64,000 bases of DNA, taken from Clostridiales bacterium (GTDB lineage Bacteria > Bacillota > Clostridia > Christensenellales > CAG-138). The DNA lies in the NCBI GenBank assembly GCA_004558525.1, contig SFCQ01000004.1, positions 1 to 64,000 on the forward strand, in the 5' to 3' direction. Of this stretch, positions 35,783-43,774 are shown one piece after another; the stretch's first letter is position 1; the number at the start of each line of letters is the position of its first letter. The position numbers and the translations under genes are program-made. The notes beneath the pieces were generated by a model. The model was given only the letters and a program-made list of their open reading frames with translations, was not told where the DNA came from and did not search any database.

Positions 35783-36912
35783 CTTGCCATCTCCCGGACA
35801 GCATATATAGCCATATCCGTCTCCTGCTCCGTATTGAACCATGAAAAGCTGAACCTGACCGCGCCTATATCGCTCGTACCGAGCGCATTATGCATTCTCG
35901 GCGCGCAGTGTGCGCCGGGCCTTGTGGCTATGCCGTATGCTTGCGACAGCTCGTCCGCCGCCGCGCCTGAGTCATAGCCCGATATGTTCAGCGCGACTAT
36001 TGCGGCCCTGTCGCAGGAAAAATCGCCGTATACGCTCACGCCTTCTATATCCTTCACGCCCTCATAAAAGCGGCGCATAAGCATGCTTTCTTTATTATGA
36101 ATCGCCTCAACGCCCGTTTCAAGTATGAACCCGACCGCCGCACTAAGTCCGGCCAGGCCGTGGCCGTTAAGGGTGCCTGCTTCAAGCCTTGCAGGATACT
36201 CGCTTGGCTGCGTTTTGCTGTATGAATGCACTCCGCTGCCGCCCACCTTAAACGGCTTTATCTCTATCCCCTCGGCTATGCACATGCCGCCCGTGCCCTG
36301 CGGCCCCATAAGCCCCTTGTGGCCCGTGAAGCAGAGCACGTCTATGCCCATTCTGCGCATGTCTATAGGATAGCAGCCTGCCGTTTGCGATGCGTCAACT
36401 ATAATTATTGCGCCATGCTTATGCGCGGTCTCCGCAATGCGCTTTATATCCAGTATGTTGCCCGTAAGGTTTGACGCGTGGGTGCAGACTATCGCCCTCG
36501 TGTCCGGCTGCATAAGGCTTTCAAACTCATTATAGTCAATATTGCCCCTTTTGTCCGCAGGAACGAAGCTTAGCCTTATACCGCGCTCGGCCTCCAGCTT
36601 ATATAGCGGCCTGAGCACGGAGTTATGCTCAAGATCCGTTGAAACAACGTGGTCTCCGGCCTCTATAATGCCTGATATGGCTATGTTCAGCGCCTCGGTA
36701 GAATTCTGGGTAAATACCACATTGTCCGCCCTTTCGCAGCCGAAAAGCTTGGCTATATTCGCCCTTGCGCCATACACCGTGCGCGCAGCGTCAAGCGCGC
36801 CTTCATGCGTGCCGCGCGAGCAGTTGCCCATGCTCTGCATGGCATGGACAACGGCGTCTATCACCTGCTGCGGCTTGTGCAGCGTTGTGGCGGCATTATC
36901 AAGGTATATCAC
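35779..36912 (-). CDS. Cysteine desulfurase family protein (class V aminotransferase)
   Basis: A 377-residue PLP enzyme expected to release sulfur (or selenium) from cysteine (or selenocysteine). It has MIYLDNAATTLHKP at the N-terminus, a PLP lysine in CFTGHKGLMGPQG and a catalytic cysteine in RPGAHCAPRMHN near residue 340. It overlaps both neighbours: the YedF stop at 36909 and the DUF3343 start at 35782. This tight unit suggests that the sulfur or selenium is passed to YedF or the DUF3343 protein. Confidence 0.92.
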   Translation of the reverse strand: MIYLDNAATTLHKPQQVIDAVVHAMQSMGNCSRGTHEGALDAARTVYGARANIAKLFGCERADNVVFTQNSTEALNIAISGIIEAGDHVVSTDLEHNSVLRPLYKLEAERGIRLSFVPADKRGNIDYNEFESLMQPDTRAIVCTHASNLTGNILDIKRIAETAHKHGAIIIVDASQTAGCYPIDMRRMGIDVLCFTGHKGLMGPQGTGGMCIAEGIEIKPFKVGGSGVHSYSKTQPSEYPARLEAGTLNGHGLAGLSAAVGFILETGVEAIHNKESMLMRRFYEGVKDIEGVSVYGDFSCDRAAIVALNISGYDSGAAADELSQAYGIATRPGAHCAPRMHNALGTSDIGAVRFSFSWFNTEQETDMAIYAVREMAR

Positions 36913-37517
36913 GGCTTTATTACCTTGGCGGCCTTGGCAAGCGTTTCAACTATAACATACATATTCGTAACGCCGCCGACGGCAAGCTTATCAGTAAGGC
37001 CATAATAGTTAAGGCATGTGCCGCAGGTGAGTATCTCAACGCCCTGAGCCTCCATATTCTTCAGATCCTCAACGGATACCGAGCCTTCTGTCGTCAGCCT
37101 TGCGCCGCCGTTATAGAACAGTATCGTCCTGGGCAGCGTTTCAAGCTGCGACAGCGCGAATATGAAGCCCTTCATAAGGGTCTTGCCAAGCTCATCGGAG
37201 CCGCGGCCCATTATGTCCGTATCTATAGCCACAACAAAGTCGCCCCGGCTGTCCGCTGCGCACCCTATCTCCACTCCGCTCATGTCAACGGGGCCTTCTA
37301 TCTGCATCACTATCGAATAGAGCGAATCCGCAAGCTTTTCGCTTTTGCATTTAAGGCTTTTGCCGTTTGCAAGCCGCGTCAGGTTCTGTATGGCTATTTC
37401 GTTATCCACCTGCACCTCTAATGTGCCCGCTTCCCTGAACTCCTTGAGCGCCTTCGTGGCCTTTACCACCGGTATAGGGCACTGGTCGCCCACAGCATTG
37501 ATCTTTACGTTTGCCAT
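36909..37517 (-). CDS. yedF: YedF-like sulfurtransferase, selenium-metabolism type
   Basis: A 202-residue protein with an N-terminal TusA-like domain (GDQCPIPVVKATKAL, persulfide cysteine at about residue 13) and a C-terminal DsrE-like domain containing GVEILTCGTCLNYYGL. This architecture matches the YedF family often linked with selenium use. The start is ATG at 37517 after GGAGGATAC. It lies between the activase and the desulfurase on one message. No selD, selA or selB is in the window, so a selenium role rests on family association only. Confidence 0.9.
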   Translation of the reverse strand: MANVKINAVGDQCPIPVVKATKALKEFREAGTLEVQVDNEIAIQNLTRLANGKSLKCKSEKLADSLYSIVMQIEGPVDMSGVEIGCAADSRGDFVVAIDTDIMGRGSDELGKTLMKGFIFALSQLETLPRTILFYNGGARLTTEGSVSVEDLKNMEAQGVEILTCGTCLNYYGLTDKLAVGGVTNMYVIVETLAKAAKVIKP

Positions 37518-37536
37518 TTTTGTATCCTCCTGTAAT

Positions 37537-38310
37537 TTATCTTGCGCCCATGCCGCATATTGCCGCGCCTATGGCGCCCGCATAGCGGCCGTAAGCGTCC
37601 GCCTCAACCTTTTTGCCCAGCTCTTTTGAAAGCGCTTTTATTATGTATTCGCATTCGCATAACCCTCCGGTAAGCGCCACCCTTTCCATGAGCCTTACGC
37701 GGCTGCATTGCGAGGCCACCTTTTTCACTATCGAGTCCACCACGCCAAAGGCTATGTTCTCCTTTGTCTCCCCCCTGCCTATAAGGCTTATCACCTCGGA
37801 TTCCGCAAACACGGTACACATGGAGCTTATCGATACGCCGCCGCCCCTTTGCGCAAGGCTGCAAAGCTCGTCCGGCCGCAATGCAAGCGTGTTCGCCATG
37901 ACCTCAAGGAATCTGCCTGTGCCTGCGGAGCATTTGTCGTTCATCATAAAATCGGTCACGGCGCCGCGCTCTATGGTTATTATTTTGGTATCCTGGCCGC
38001 CTATGTCTATAACGCTCAGATCAGCGGCATTGTATAGGTAGCATGCGCCCTTCGCGTGGCAGGTTATCTCGGTAACAGTCTTGCCGGCATACGGCACCGA
38101 TATCCTTCCGTAGCCCGTTGCGGTTATAGAGGCGTTTTCCATCATGCCCATATTTGCTTCTATATTCTGCTTTACGCTTTGAGCCGTGTCAACGCTTGAC
38201 CAGCCTGTCGGCATTATTAGCTTATATGCTATTCCGCCCTTGTCCATGACAACGGCCTTTGTGCATGTGGAGCCTATGTCTATGCCTATATGTATCCTGT
38301 TCGTATCCAT
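37537..38310 (-). CDS. Acyl-CoA dehydratase activase (HgdC/YjiL-like, BadF family)
   Basis: A 257-residue ATPase of the ASKHA fold that, as a homodimer with one bridging 4Fe-4S cluster, injects an electron into a partner dehydratase or double-cubane protein. It has GIDIGSTCTKAVV at residues 8-20, VIDIGGQDTKII, the cluster cysteines in NDKCSAGTGRFLE and SSMCTVFAESE, and ALTGGLCECEY. The partner HgdB/YjiM-type protein is not in this window, which is unusual, since the genes are normally adjacent. It is first in the yedF-desulfurase-DUF3343 operon. Confidence 0.93.
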   Translation of the reverse strand: MDTNRIHIGIDIGSTCTKAVVMDKGGIAYKLIMPTGWSSVDTAQSVKQNIEANMGMMENASITATGYGRISVPYAGKTVTEITCHAKGACYLYNAADLSVIDIGGQDTKIITIERGAVTDFMMNDKCSAGTGRFLEVMANTLALRPDELCSLAQRGGGVSISSMCTVFAESEVISLIGRGETKENIAFGVVDSIVKKVASQCSRVRLMERVALTGGLCECEYIIKALSKELGKKVEADAYGRYAGAIGAAICGMGAR

Positions 38311-38381
38311 ATCGTCAATTCAGCTTTTGTTTCATTTTTTCGGAGGGCCGTATCCATCGCCCGACCTCCGCTCCCGATGCT

Positions 38382-38411
38382 ATTATACAGCATGGCAGGC
38401 GCTTTTCCCAA
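38382..38411 (-). promoter_or_regulatory. Promoter of the activase-yedF operon
   Basis: On the minus strand TTGGGA (plus 38406-38411), 18 bases, TATAAT (plus 38382-38387), about 70 bases before the start at 38310. A GGAGG/CCTCC dyad (about 38342-38369) lies in the leader. Confidence 0.55.
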
Positions 38412-38500
38412 TTCGTATGTATTCAAATAACCGATGGTATGCTTATACTATCGGTCCTGCTTGTTGAAAAGGCGTCCAAATGCCGTTTGGGGCAGCCTGA

Positions 38501-39193
38501 TTATTTATAGTTATTCAGCCTAAGCGCGTTTATCATGTGCCTTATGTGTATGCTCATGGCGTGGCTTGCGCCGTCGCCGTCTCTTTTAAGCATAAACTCC
38601 ACTATAAGCGCATTATCGCTCCTTACTATATCCTTAAGCAGCTTTTGATTTGTCGAGATAAGCATAACCTCATGCACGGCGCTGTTTATTATCGGGAAAA
38701 GCCTTGTTATAAATTCGTTATGGCTTGCCGCGCCTATCATCTCATGAAACTCCTGATCGGCGTCCGGCCAGTTGCCGCCGGACCTTAAAAGCCGGTTTAT
38801 CTTCTTGGCCTGCTCTTCTATCGCCTTAAGCTCGCTATCCTCCGCCCTGGCGCAGGCAAGCATTACGCACTGCGGCTCAAACATAAGCCTTATCTCATAC
38901 AGATCGCTGAGCCTTACGCGCATAAACTCGGCAGAGTCTATCGAAAAATCGCCAAGCTTGGGCAGTTCCTTGGATATAAACGTACCCCTTCCCCTGCGCA
39001 CATACAGCACGCCCTGCGCTATAAGCGAACGCACCGCTTCCCTCAGAGTAGCCCTGCTGACCCCAAGCAAAGAGGCAAGCTCTATCTCATTGGGCAGTTT
39101 TTCACCCGGAGCAAATTTATTTTGCACAACTATCATATCGTACAGCGTTTCCGCCGTCCGTTCGGTAAGGCTCTTTGCTTTGCCGGCAGGCAT
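38501..39193 (-). CDS. GntR-family regulator, FCD (FadR) subfamily
   Basis: A 230-residue regulator with an N-terminal winged helix (KLPNEIELASLLGVSRATLR, GVLYVRRGRGTFISKE) and a C-terminal FCD ligand domain containing the Asp and His metal-ligand pattern (LYEIRLMFEP, FHEMIGAASHNEFI, HAMSIHIRHM). Such proteins usually respond to organic acids. ATG at 39193 follows CTGGAGGAAG; an ORF opening at 39235 would lie across the promoter and is not used. It is divergent from an ABC exporter. Confidence 0.9.
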   Translation of the reverse strand: MPAGKAKSLTERTAETLYDMIVVQNKFAPGEKLPNEIELASLLGVSRATLREAVRSLIAQGVLYVRRGRGTFISKELPKLGDFSIDSAEFMRVRLSDLYEIRLMFEPQCVMLACARAEDSELKAIEEQAKKINRLLRSGGNWPDADQEFHEMIGAASHNEFITRLFPIINSAVHEVMLISTNQKLLKDIVRSDNALIVEFMLKRDGDGASHAMSIHIRHMINALRLNNYK

Positions 39194-39213
39194 TTTTCGC
39201 TTCCTCCAGAGTA

Positions 39214-39248
39214 GTGTTATTATATAATTATACACTGTTTGGCGTCAA
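39214..39248 (-). promoter_or_regulatory. Promoter and likely self-operator of the GntR gene
   Basis: Minus-strand TTGACG (plus 39243-39248), 18 bases, TATAAT (plus 39219-39224). The -10 is embedded in an AT-rich imperfect palindrome with GTGT and ACAC ends (39214-39235), a plausible GntR binding site for autoregulation. Confidence 0.5.
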
Positions 39249-39371
39249 AATCAAGCCAGCGCTTAAGCATGCGCTTGTTTTCAGGGGCTTTTCAGTTTGC
39301 AAAAGCTTGTCAACTGATGGTACAATGTAAACGTATAAAGCAATTAAGAAAAAAACGATTTGTGAAAGGAC

Positions 39372-39389
39372 ATGTTGAAATTAAAATGA
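39372..39389 (+). other. Five-codon minicistron overlapping the ABC exporter start
   Basis: ATG TTG AAA TTA AAA TGA occurs directly after AAAGGA. Its stop overlaps the exporter start at 39386 as ATGA. The exporter ATG itself has no ribosome site at normal distance, so reinitiation from the minicistron could drive it. It may be coincidence. Confidence 0.3.
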
Positions 39390-41119
39390 ACCTTATAAAA
39401 CGCTTCATCAGCTATTACAAGCCGCACAAAAAGCTGTTTTTTGTCGATATAGCCTGCGCGTTCATCGTTGCCGTGTGCGACCTGTTTTACCCAATAATAG
39501 CAAAGAACATAACCAACGTATACGTTCCCAACAAGCAGCTTGACATGCTGCTTAAATGGGCTGCGGTGATGCTGCTTATATACCTTATAAAGGCTGCGCT
39601 CAACTATGTTATACAGTACTGGGGCCACATAGTAGGCGTAAGGATACAGGGCGATATGAGGCGGGACATGTTCAAGCATCTTCAAAAGCTGCCCTTCTCA
39701 TTTTTTGATGAGAACAAGACAGGCGCAATAATGAGCCGCATAATAAACGACCTTTTTGAGGTATCCGAGCTTGCCCATCACGGTCCGGAGGATCTGTTCA
39801 TATCCAGCATAACGCTTATAGGCGCGTTTATCATGCTTGCCGGCATAAACATATATCTTGCGCTGATAGTGTTCGCCGCGCTGCCCGTAATGGTATTCTT
39901 CGCCGTTAAAACAAGAAGCGAGATGAACTCCGCATTTAAGGATGCAAGGGTTGAGGTCGGCGAGGTCAACGCCAATGTCGAAACAGCCATCGCCGGCATG
40001 CGCGTTTCGCGCTCCTACACTGCCGATGCGCATGAAAACGCCAAATTCGGCGTGGCTAACGAAAGGTTCAAAAAGGCGCGCGGCCGCTCATACAGGGCTA
40101 TGGCCACATTTCACAGCGGCATGAACTTTTTTAACGACATGCTGTACCTGCTCGTGCTCGTCGCAGGCGGCTTGTTCTTCTATTACGGCAAGATAGATAC
40201 GGGCGACTTTCTTGCCTTCCTTCTGTATGTTGCAATATTTATGAAGCCTATAAACAGGCTCGTCAGCCTGTTTGAGCAGCTTCAGGAGGGTATGACCGGC
40301 TTCCAGAGGTTCGTTGAAATAATGGATGAGCATGAGGAGGTTGACGACGGCCTTATAGCGCCGGACGGGCTTGAAGGCAACATAGCGTTTGACGATGTAT
40401 CCTTCCGCTATGTTAACAGCGACGCTGCGGACGAGGACGCAAAGGTGATATCGCACCTTTCCATGAAGATTGACAAGGGCAAGACCGTTGCATTGGTAGG
40501 CCCCTCCGGCGGCGGCAAAACGACGCTTTGCAACCTTATACCAAGGTTTTATGAAATAGATTCCGGCAAGATAACCATAGACGGTATCGACATACGCGAC
40601 ATGACCCGCTATTCGTTAAGGAAGAACATAGGCATAGTGCAGCAGGACGTTTTTCTTTTCAACGGCACCATACGCGAAAACATTGCCTACGGCGACCTTG
40701 ACGCCTCCGATAACGATATAATCGAGGCCGCAAAAAAGGCCAACATACACGATTATATAATGACGCTTGACAAGGGCTATGATACAAACGTGGGCGAAAG
40801 GGGCATAAAGCTTTCCGGCGGCCAGAAGCAGCGCATATCAATTGCGCGCGTGTTCCTGAAAAATCCATCTATACTTATACTGGACGAGGCTACAAGCGCG
40901 CTTGATAACGCAACGGAGATGCTTATACAGCAATCGCTTACCGAGCTTGCCAAGGGGCGCACATGCATAGTTGTGGCGCACAGGCTTTCCACGATAAAAA
41001 ATGCGGATGAGATAATCGTGCTTACCAAGGAGGGCATAGAGGAGCGCGGCACGCATGACGAGCTTATGCGGCTCAACGGCATATATGCGGAGCTTTATCA
41101 GTATCAGTTCAGGGAATGA
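39386..41119 (+). CDS. ABC exporter, fused membrane and ATPase domains
   Basis: A 577-residue half-exporter of the MsbA/BmrA/LmrA type that would act as a dimer. Six membrane helices fill about residues 1-310. The nucleotide-binding domain has Walker A GPSGGGKTTL near 376, Q-loop NIGIVQQDVFLF, signature KLSGGQKQRISIARV, Walker B SILILDEATSALD and the switch His in VVAHRLSTI. The reading frame is open back to 39239, but ATG at 39386 gives the normal exporter N-terminus. Its divergent GntR neighbour may control it. Substrate unknown. Confidence 0.93.
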   Translation: MNLIKRFISYYKPHKKLFFVDIACAFIVAVCDLFYPIIAKNITNVYVPNKQLDMLLKWAAVMLLIYLIKAALNYVIQYWGHIVGVRIQGDMRRDMFKHLQKLPFSFFDENKTGAIMSRIINDLFEVSELAHHGPEDLFISSITLIGAFIMLAGINIYLALIVFAALPVMVFFAVKTRSEMNSAFKDARVEVGEVNANVETAIAGMRVSRSYTADAHENAKFGVANERFKKARGRSYRAMATFHSGMNFFNDMLYLLVLVAGGLFFYYGKIDTGDFLAFLLYVAIFMKPINRLVSLFEQLQEGMTGFQRFVEIMDEHEEVDDGLIAPDGLEGNIAFDDVSFRYVNSDAADEDAKVISHLSMKIDKGKTVALVGPSGGGKTTLCNLIPRFYEIDSGKITIDGIDIRDMTRYSLRKNIGIVQQDVFLFNGTIRENIAYGDLDASDNDIIEAAKKANIHDYIMTLDKGYDTNVGERGIKLSGGQKQRISIARVFLKNPSILILDEATSALDNATEMLIQQSLTELAKGRTCIVVAHRLSTIKNADEIIVLTKEGIEERGTHDELMRLNGIYAELYQYQFRE

Positions 41120-41176
41120 GCTGTAAAATAAAAACGCAGCAGGCATGGGGGGGGCTTCATAGAACAGCTTTATACC

Positions 41177-41217
41177 GCTTAGCCCCGCAGTATGGCGCAC
41201 TACCTGCGGGGCTAAGC
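41177..41217. terminator. Perfect 14-bp inverted repeat after the ABC exporter
   Basis: GCTTAGCCCCGCAG (41177-41190) is repeated in perfect inversion at 41204-41217 with a 13-base gap. No T tract follows on either strand. It probably ends or protects the exporter transcript, but the length and perfection are notable. Confidence 0.55.
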
Positions 41218-41251
41218 CGCACCGGCCAATTATAAACAAACTGTGATTATG

Positions 41252-41281
41252 ATGACAAAGGGTCCCCATGTGCTGTATAAT
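41252..41281 (+). promoter_or_regulatory. Promoter of the L,D-transpeptidase/VanX-like cluster
   Basis: ATGACA at 41252-41257, 18 bases, TATAAT at 41276-41281, about 50 bases before the TTG start at 41332. Confidence 0.6.
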
Positions 41282-41331
41282 AGCGTAAACGGCGCCATAG
41301 CGCGCTATTTGCTGAATTGGAGGCGATTGCT

Positions 41332-42084
41332 TTGAAATACATCAGGTTTGCGGCTGCGCTCAGTCTGGTCTTTATAATGCTTTTTGCTGCTGTGGCCTGC
41401 ACGGGAGCCGAGGCTGCTGCGGAGCCGGATCCGGGGGACGTGGTCAATATACCCGAGCCTACGCATACGCAGGCTCAAACAGGCCCTATGGCTTCTGCTA
41501 CGCCGGCGAACACCGATGAGCAGCCGGAGGTAACCCCTTCGGAGCCGCAGAGCCCAGAGCCTGCGCAAACGCCGGACGATGGGCTGCCCTATTATCTTTA
41601 TGTTGAAAAGGGCTCCTTTACCCTTACCATATATGAAAAGGACGAGCAGGGCGAATACACAAAGGTTCTTGCGGCATACCGCATTGCGCACGGCGGCAAC
41701 AAAACGCCCGCCGGAACATATACATTAGGCGGTGAAAAGGCGCGTGAGCGCTGGCACGATTTTCCTGATGGAGGCACAGTGCAGTACGCCACAAGGTACG
41801 AGGGCAGGCTGTATATACATTCTCCGCTTTATGCAACCAGCGACCCCACGCAGATGTGGCCGAAGTATTATAACGGCGAAAAGGGCATAGGGCTTGAATC
41901 CACCGGCGGCTGCCTTAGAATGGTGACCGAGGCCGCAAAGTTCATATATGAAAACTGCCCCGAGGGTACAACGCTGAAAATAGTAAACGGCTCTCCCTTG
42001 GGCACCACCAGCGATGATGTCCCAAGCCGCAACGGTCTGCGCATAGACCCGACGGATTACGAAACGCTTAAGGCAAAGGGATAA
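41332..42084 (+). CDS. L,D-transpeptidase (YkuD domain) lipoprotein
   Basis: A 250-residue exported protein. A signal peptide with lipobox AAVAC is followed by a Pro/Thr/Glu linker of about 60 residues. The YkuD domain (about 90-230) has HGGNKTPAGTYTLGG, an IHSP histidine and the catalytic cysteine in ESTGGCLRM. It would form 3-3 cross-links in peptidoglycan or attach proteins to it. TTG at 41332 is chosen because GGAGG (41319-41323) has the right distance; an in-frame TTG at 41317 overlaps the site. It is followed by a VanX-like dipeptidase. Confidence 0.88.
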   Translation: MKYIRFAAALSLVFIMLFAAVACTGAEAAAEPDPGDVVNIPEPTHTQAQTGPMASATPANTDEQPEVTPSEPQSPEPAQTPDDGLPYYLYVEKGSFTLTIYEKDEQGEYTKVLAAYRIAHGGNKTPAGTYTLGGEKARERWHDFPDGGTVQYATRYEGRLYIHSPLYATSDPTQMWPKYYNGEKGIGLESTGGCLRMVTEAAKFIYENCPEGTTLKIVNGSPLGTTSDDVPSRNGLRIDPTDYETLKAKG

Positions 42085-42128
42085 GCCGACTAAGCTCCAT
42101 GCAGCTTTTATTCGATTCGGAGGGGAAC

Positions 42129-43235
42129 ATGCAGCGTATTATCAAGGTATTGGCCGTTACGCTCATAGCCGCGATGCTATGCCCTATGGGCTGCGGCTGC
42201 TTCTTCATGCCCGAAGACGCCGATCAGCCTCCTGTTAACATAATGCAGACCCCGGCCGCAGAAACGCCCGCCCAGGCAGGCCAAACGGCTGAAGCGGAAA
42301 GCTCCCCCACTCCTGCGCCTGCGGTAAGTGTGGAACCTATGCAGACGCCCGAGCCCGTATACTATAAATCAAGGGTGAATACGCTTAATTGCCGCAGCAG
42401 CGCGGATAAGTCGAACGATTCAAACGTAGTGTGCCAGATAGGCTTTGAGGATAAGGGGATATTTTTAGGCGTTGAAGGCGAATTCACAAAGCTCAGGCTT
42501 GAGGACGGCGCCGAGGTGTATTGCTACAGCGATTATCTTGTTAGCGCGGACACGCAGCTTTATGCATACCTTACGCCAAAGACCGCGCAAAAGATAGACA
42601 TGCTTACGGGCAACCCTGTTTTTGAGGCTGACGGCGTTACGCCCGTAATGGTAAAAAACGAGCTTGTGGATATGCGCCTCTACCTTCCGGACGCTGTGTA
42701 TGAGCAGCTTTTTGCGACGGAGCGCAACATAACCGGCGCGCCGCTGTATACAAGGGCCGTGCCGCTGATGCAGAAGGATACGGTAAAAAAGCTTGTCAAG
42801 GCCTATAATATGTTCAAGGCGGACGGATATACGCTGAAGGTATACGATGCCTACCGGCCGCTGAGCGTGCAGAAAAAGCTGTTTGACATAGTGCAGAACA
42901 AGCACTGGATAGCGGACCCGAGCACTACCGCCAGCAACCATAACCGCGGCTGCGCGATAGACCTTTCGCTTATAATAGACGCCACGGGCGAGGAGATAGT
43001 AACTCCCACGCCCATGCATACATTTACCGAGGAATCAGCGCGCACATGCACCACCTGGAGCGACGAAGCCCGCAAAAACGTTGACTACATAACGGGGATA
43101 ATGGCAAAATGCGGCTTCAATCATATAAAAAGCGAGTGGTGGCATTTTGCGGATACGGATTCCAAGAAGTTTATGACAACAGATATTGACCTTGGCAGCC
43201 TTACCATGAAGCCGAGGCAGGAGGATAACGAATGA
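42129..43235 (+). CDS. Secreted VanX-like D-Ala-D-Ala dipeptidase with SH3-like domain
   Basis: A 368-residue exported protein. An N-terminal signal with Cys-rich lipobox region (LCPMGCGC) precedes a Pro/Ala/Thr linker. An SH3b-like segment spans about 80-130 (VNTLNCRSSADKSNDSNVV). The M15D dipeptidase domain covers about 150-360, with YDAYRPLSVQ, the zinc motif SNHNRGCAIDLSLI and the C-terminal EWWHF. VanX enzymes are cytosolic and lack an export signal, so this acts outside the membrane, probably on wall peptides. ATG at 42129 follows GGAGGGG. The stop overlaps the next start as ATGA. Confidence 0.88.
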   Translation: MQRIIKVLAVTLIAAMLCPMGCGCFFMPEDADQPPVNIMQTPAAETPAQAGQTAEAESSPTPAPAVSVEPMQTPEPVYYKSRVNTLNCRSSADKSNDSNVVCQIGFEDKGIFLGVEGEFTKLRLEDGAEVYCYSDYLVSADTQLYAYLTPKTAQKIDMLTGNPVFEADGVTPVMVKNELVDMRLYLPDAVYEQLFATERNITGAPLYTRAVPLMQKDTVKKLVKAYNMFKADGYTLKVYDAYRPLSVQKKLFDIVQNKHWIADPSTTASNHNRGCAIDLSLIIDATGEEIVTPTPMHTFTEESARTCTTWSDEARKNVDYITGIMAKCGFNHIKSEWWHFADTDSKKFMTTDIDLGSLTMKPRQEDNE

Positions 43236-43759
43236 TGAAAAAGCAGAACCGAAGCCGCATACTTATAGCCGCAATAGCGCTGTGCCTTATAATGGCGGCA
43301 TGTGGAAAGGGCGAACCCGCGCCAACAGGCGGCTTTGGCGAAAAGGACCTGGGCATAGCCATAGGCGGCCAAACGTATTACTTAAGGGAGGATTCCGCGG
43401 CGCTCATAAGCGCGCTTGGCGACGACTATGAGTACAGCGAGGTGGTCAGCTGTGTTTATGACGGAAAGGACAAGACCTTTGAGTACGACGGGATAACGAT
43501 AGGCACGGTGCCCGTTGACGGCAAGGACCTTATCGAGGTCATAACCCTTACCAGGGATAGCTACGCAACGCTGAGAGGAGCCAGGGTGGGCGACAGCCTT
43601 GATACGGTAAAGTCGCTTTACGGCGAAAACTATTTTGACGATGGTTATCTTACATATTCGCTTTCGGCAGATATAGAGGATATACATTCCGAGCGCATAC
43701 AGTTTGAATACAGCGGCGATACGGTGACGCGCATATTCATCTATTCGCCCAGCTATTGA
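43232..43759 (+). CDS. Hypothetical lipoprotein, 175 aa
   Basis: A lipoprotein (lipobox IMAAC at about residue 24) of unknown function, with a compact alpha/beta region including VGDSLDTVKSLYGENYF, a motif common in small lipoproteins of Bacillota where a GxxGDS(x)xxVxxxYG segment recurs. ATG at 43232 overlaps the VanX-like stop, with AGGAGG upstream; ATG at 43235 is equally possible. Likely co-expressed with the two wall enzymes. Confidence 0.75.
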   Translation: MMKKQNRSRILIAAIALCLIMAACGKGEPAPTGGFGEKDLGIAIGGQTYYLREDSAALISALGDDYEYSEVVSCVYDGKDKTFEYDGITIGTVPVDGKDLIEVITLTRDSYATLRGARVGDSLDTVKSLYGENYFDDGYLTYSLSADIEDIHSERIQFEYSGDTVTRIFIYSPSY

Positions 43760-43774
43760 TAACAGCGGCATAAT

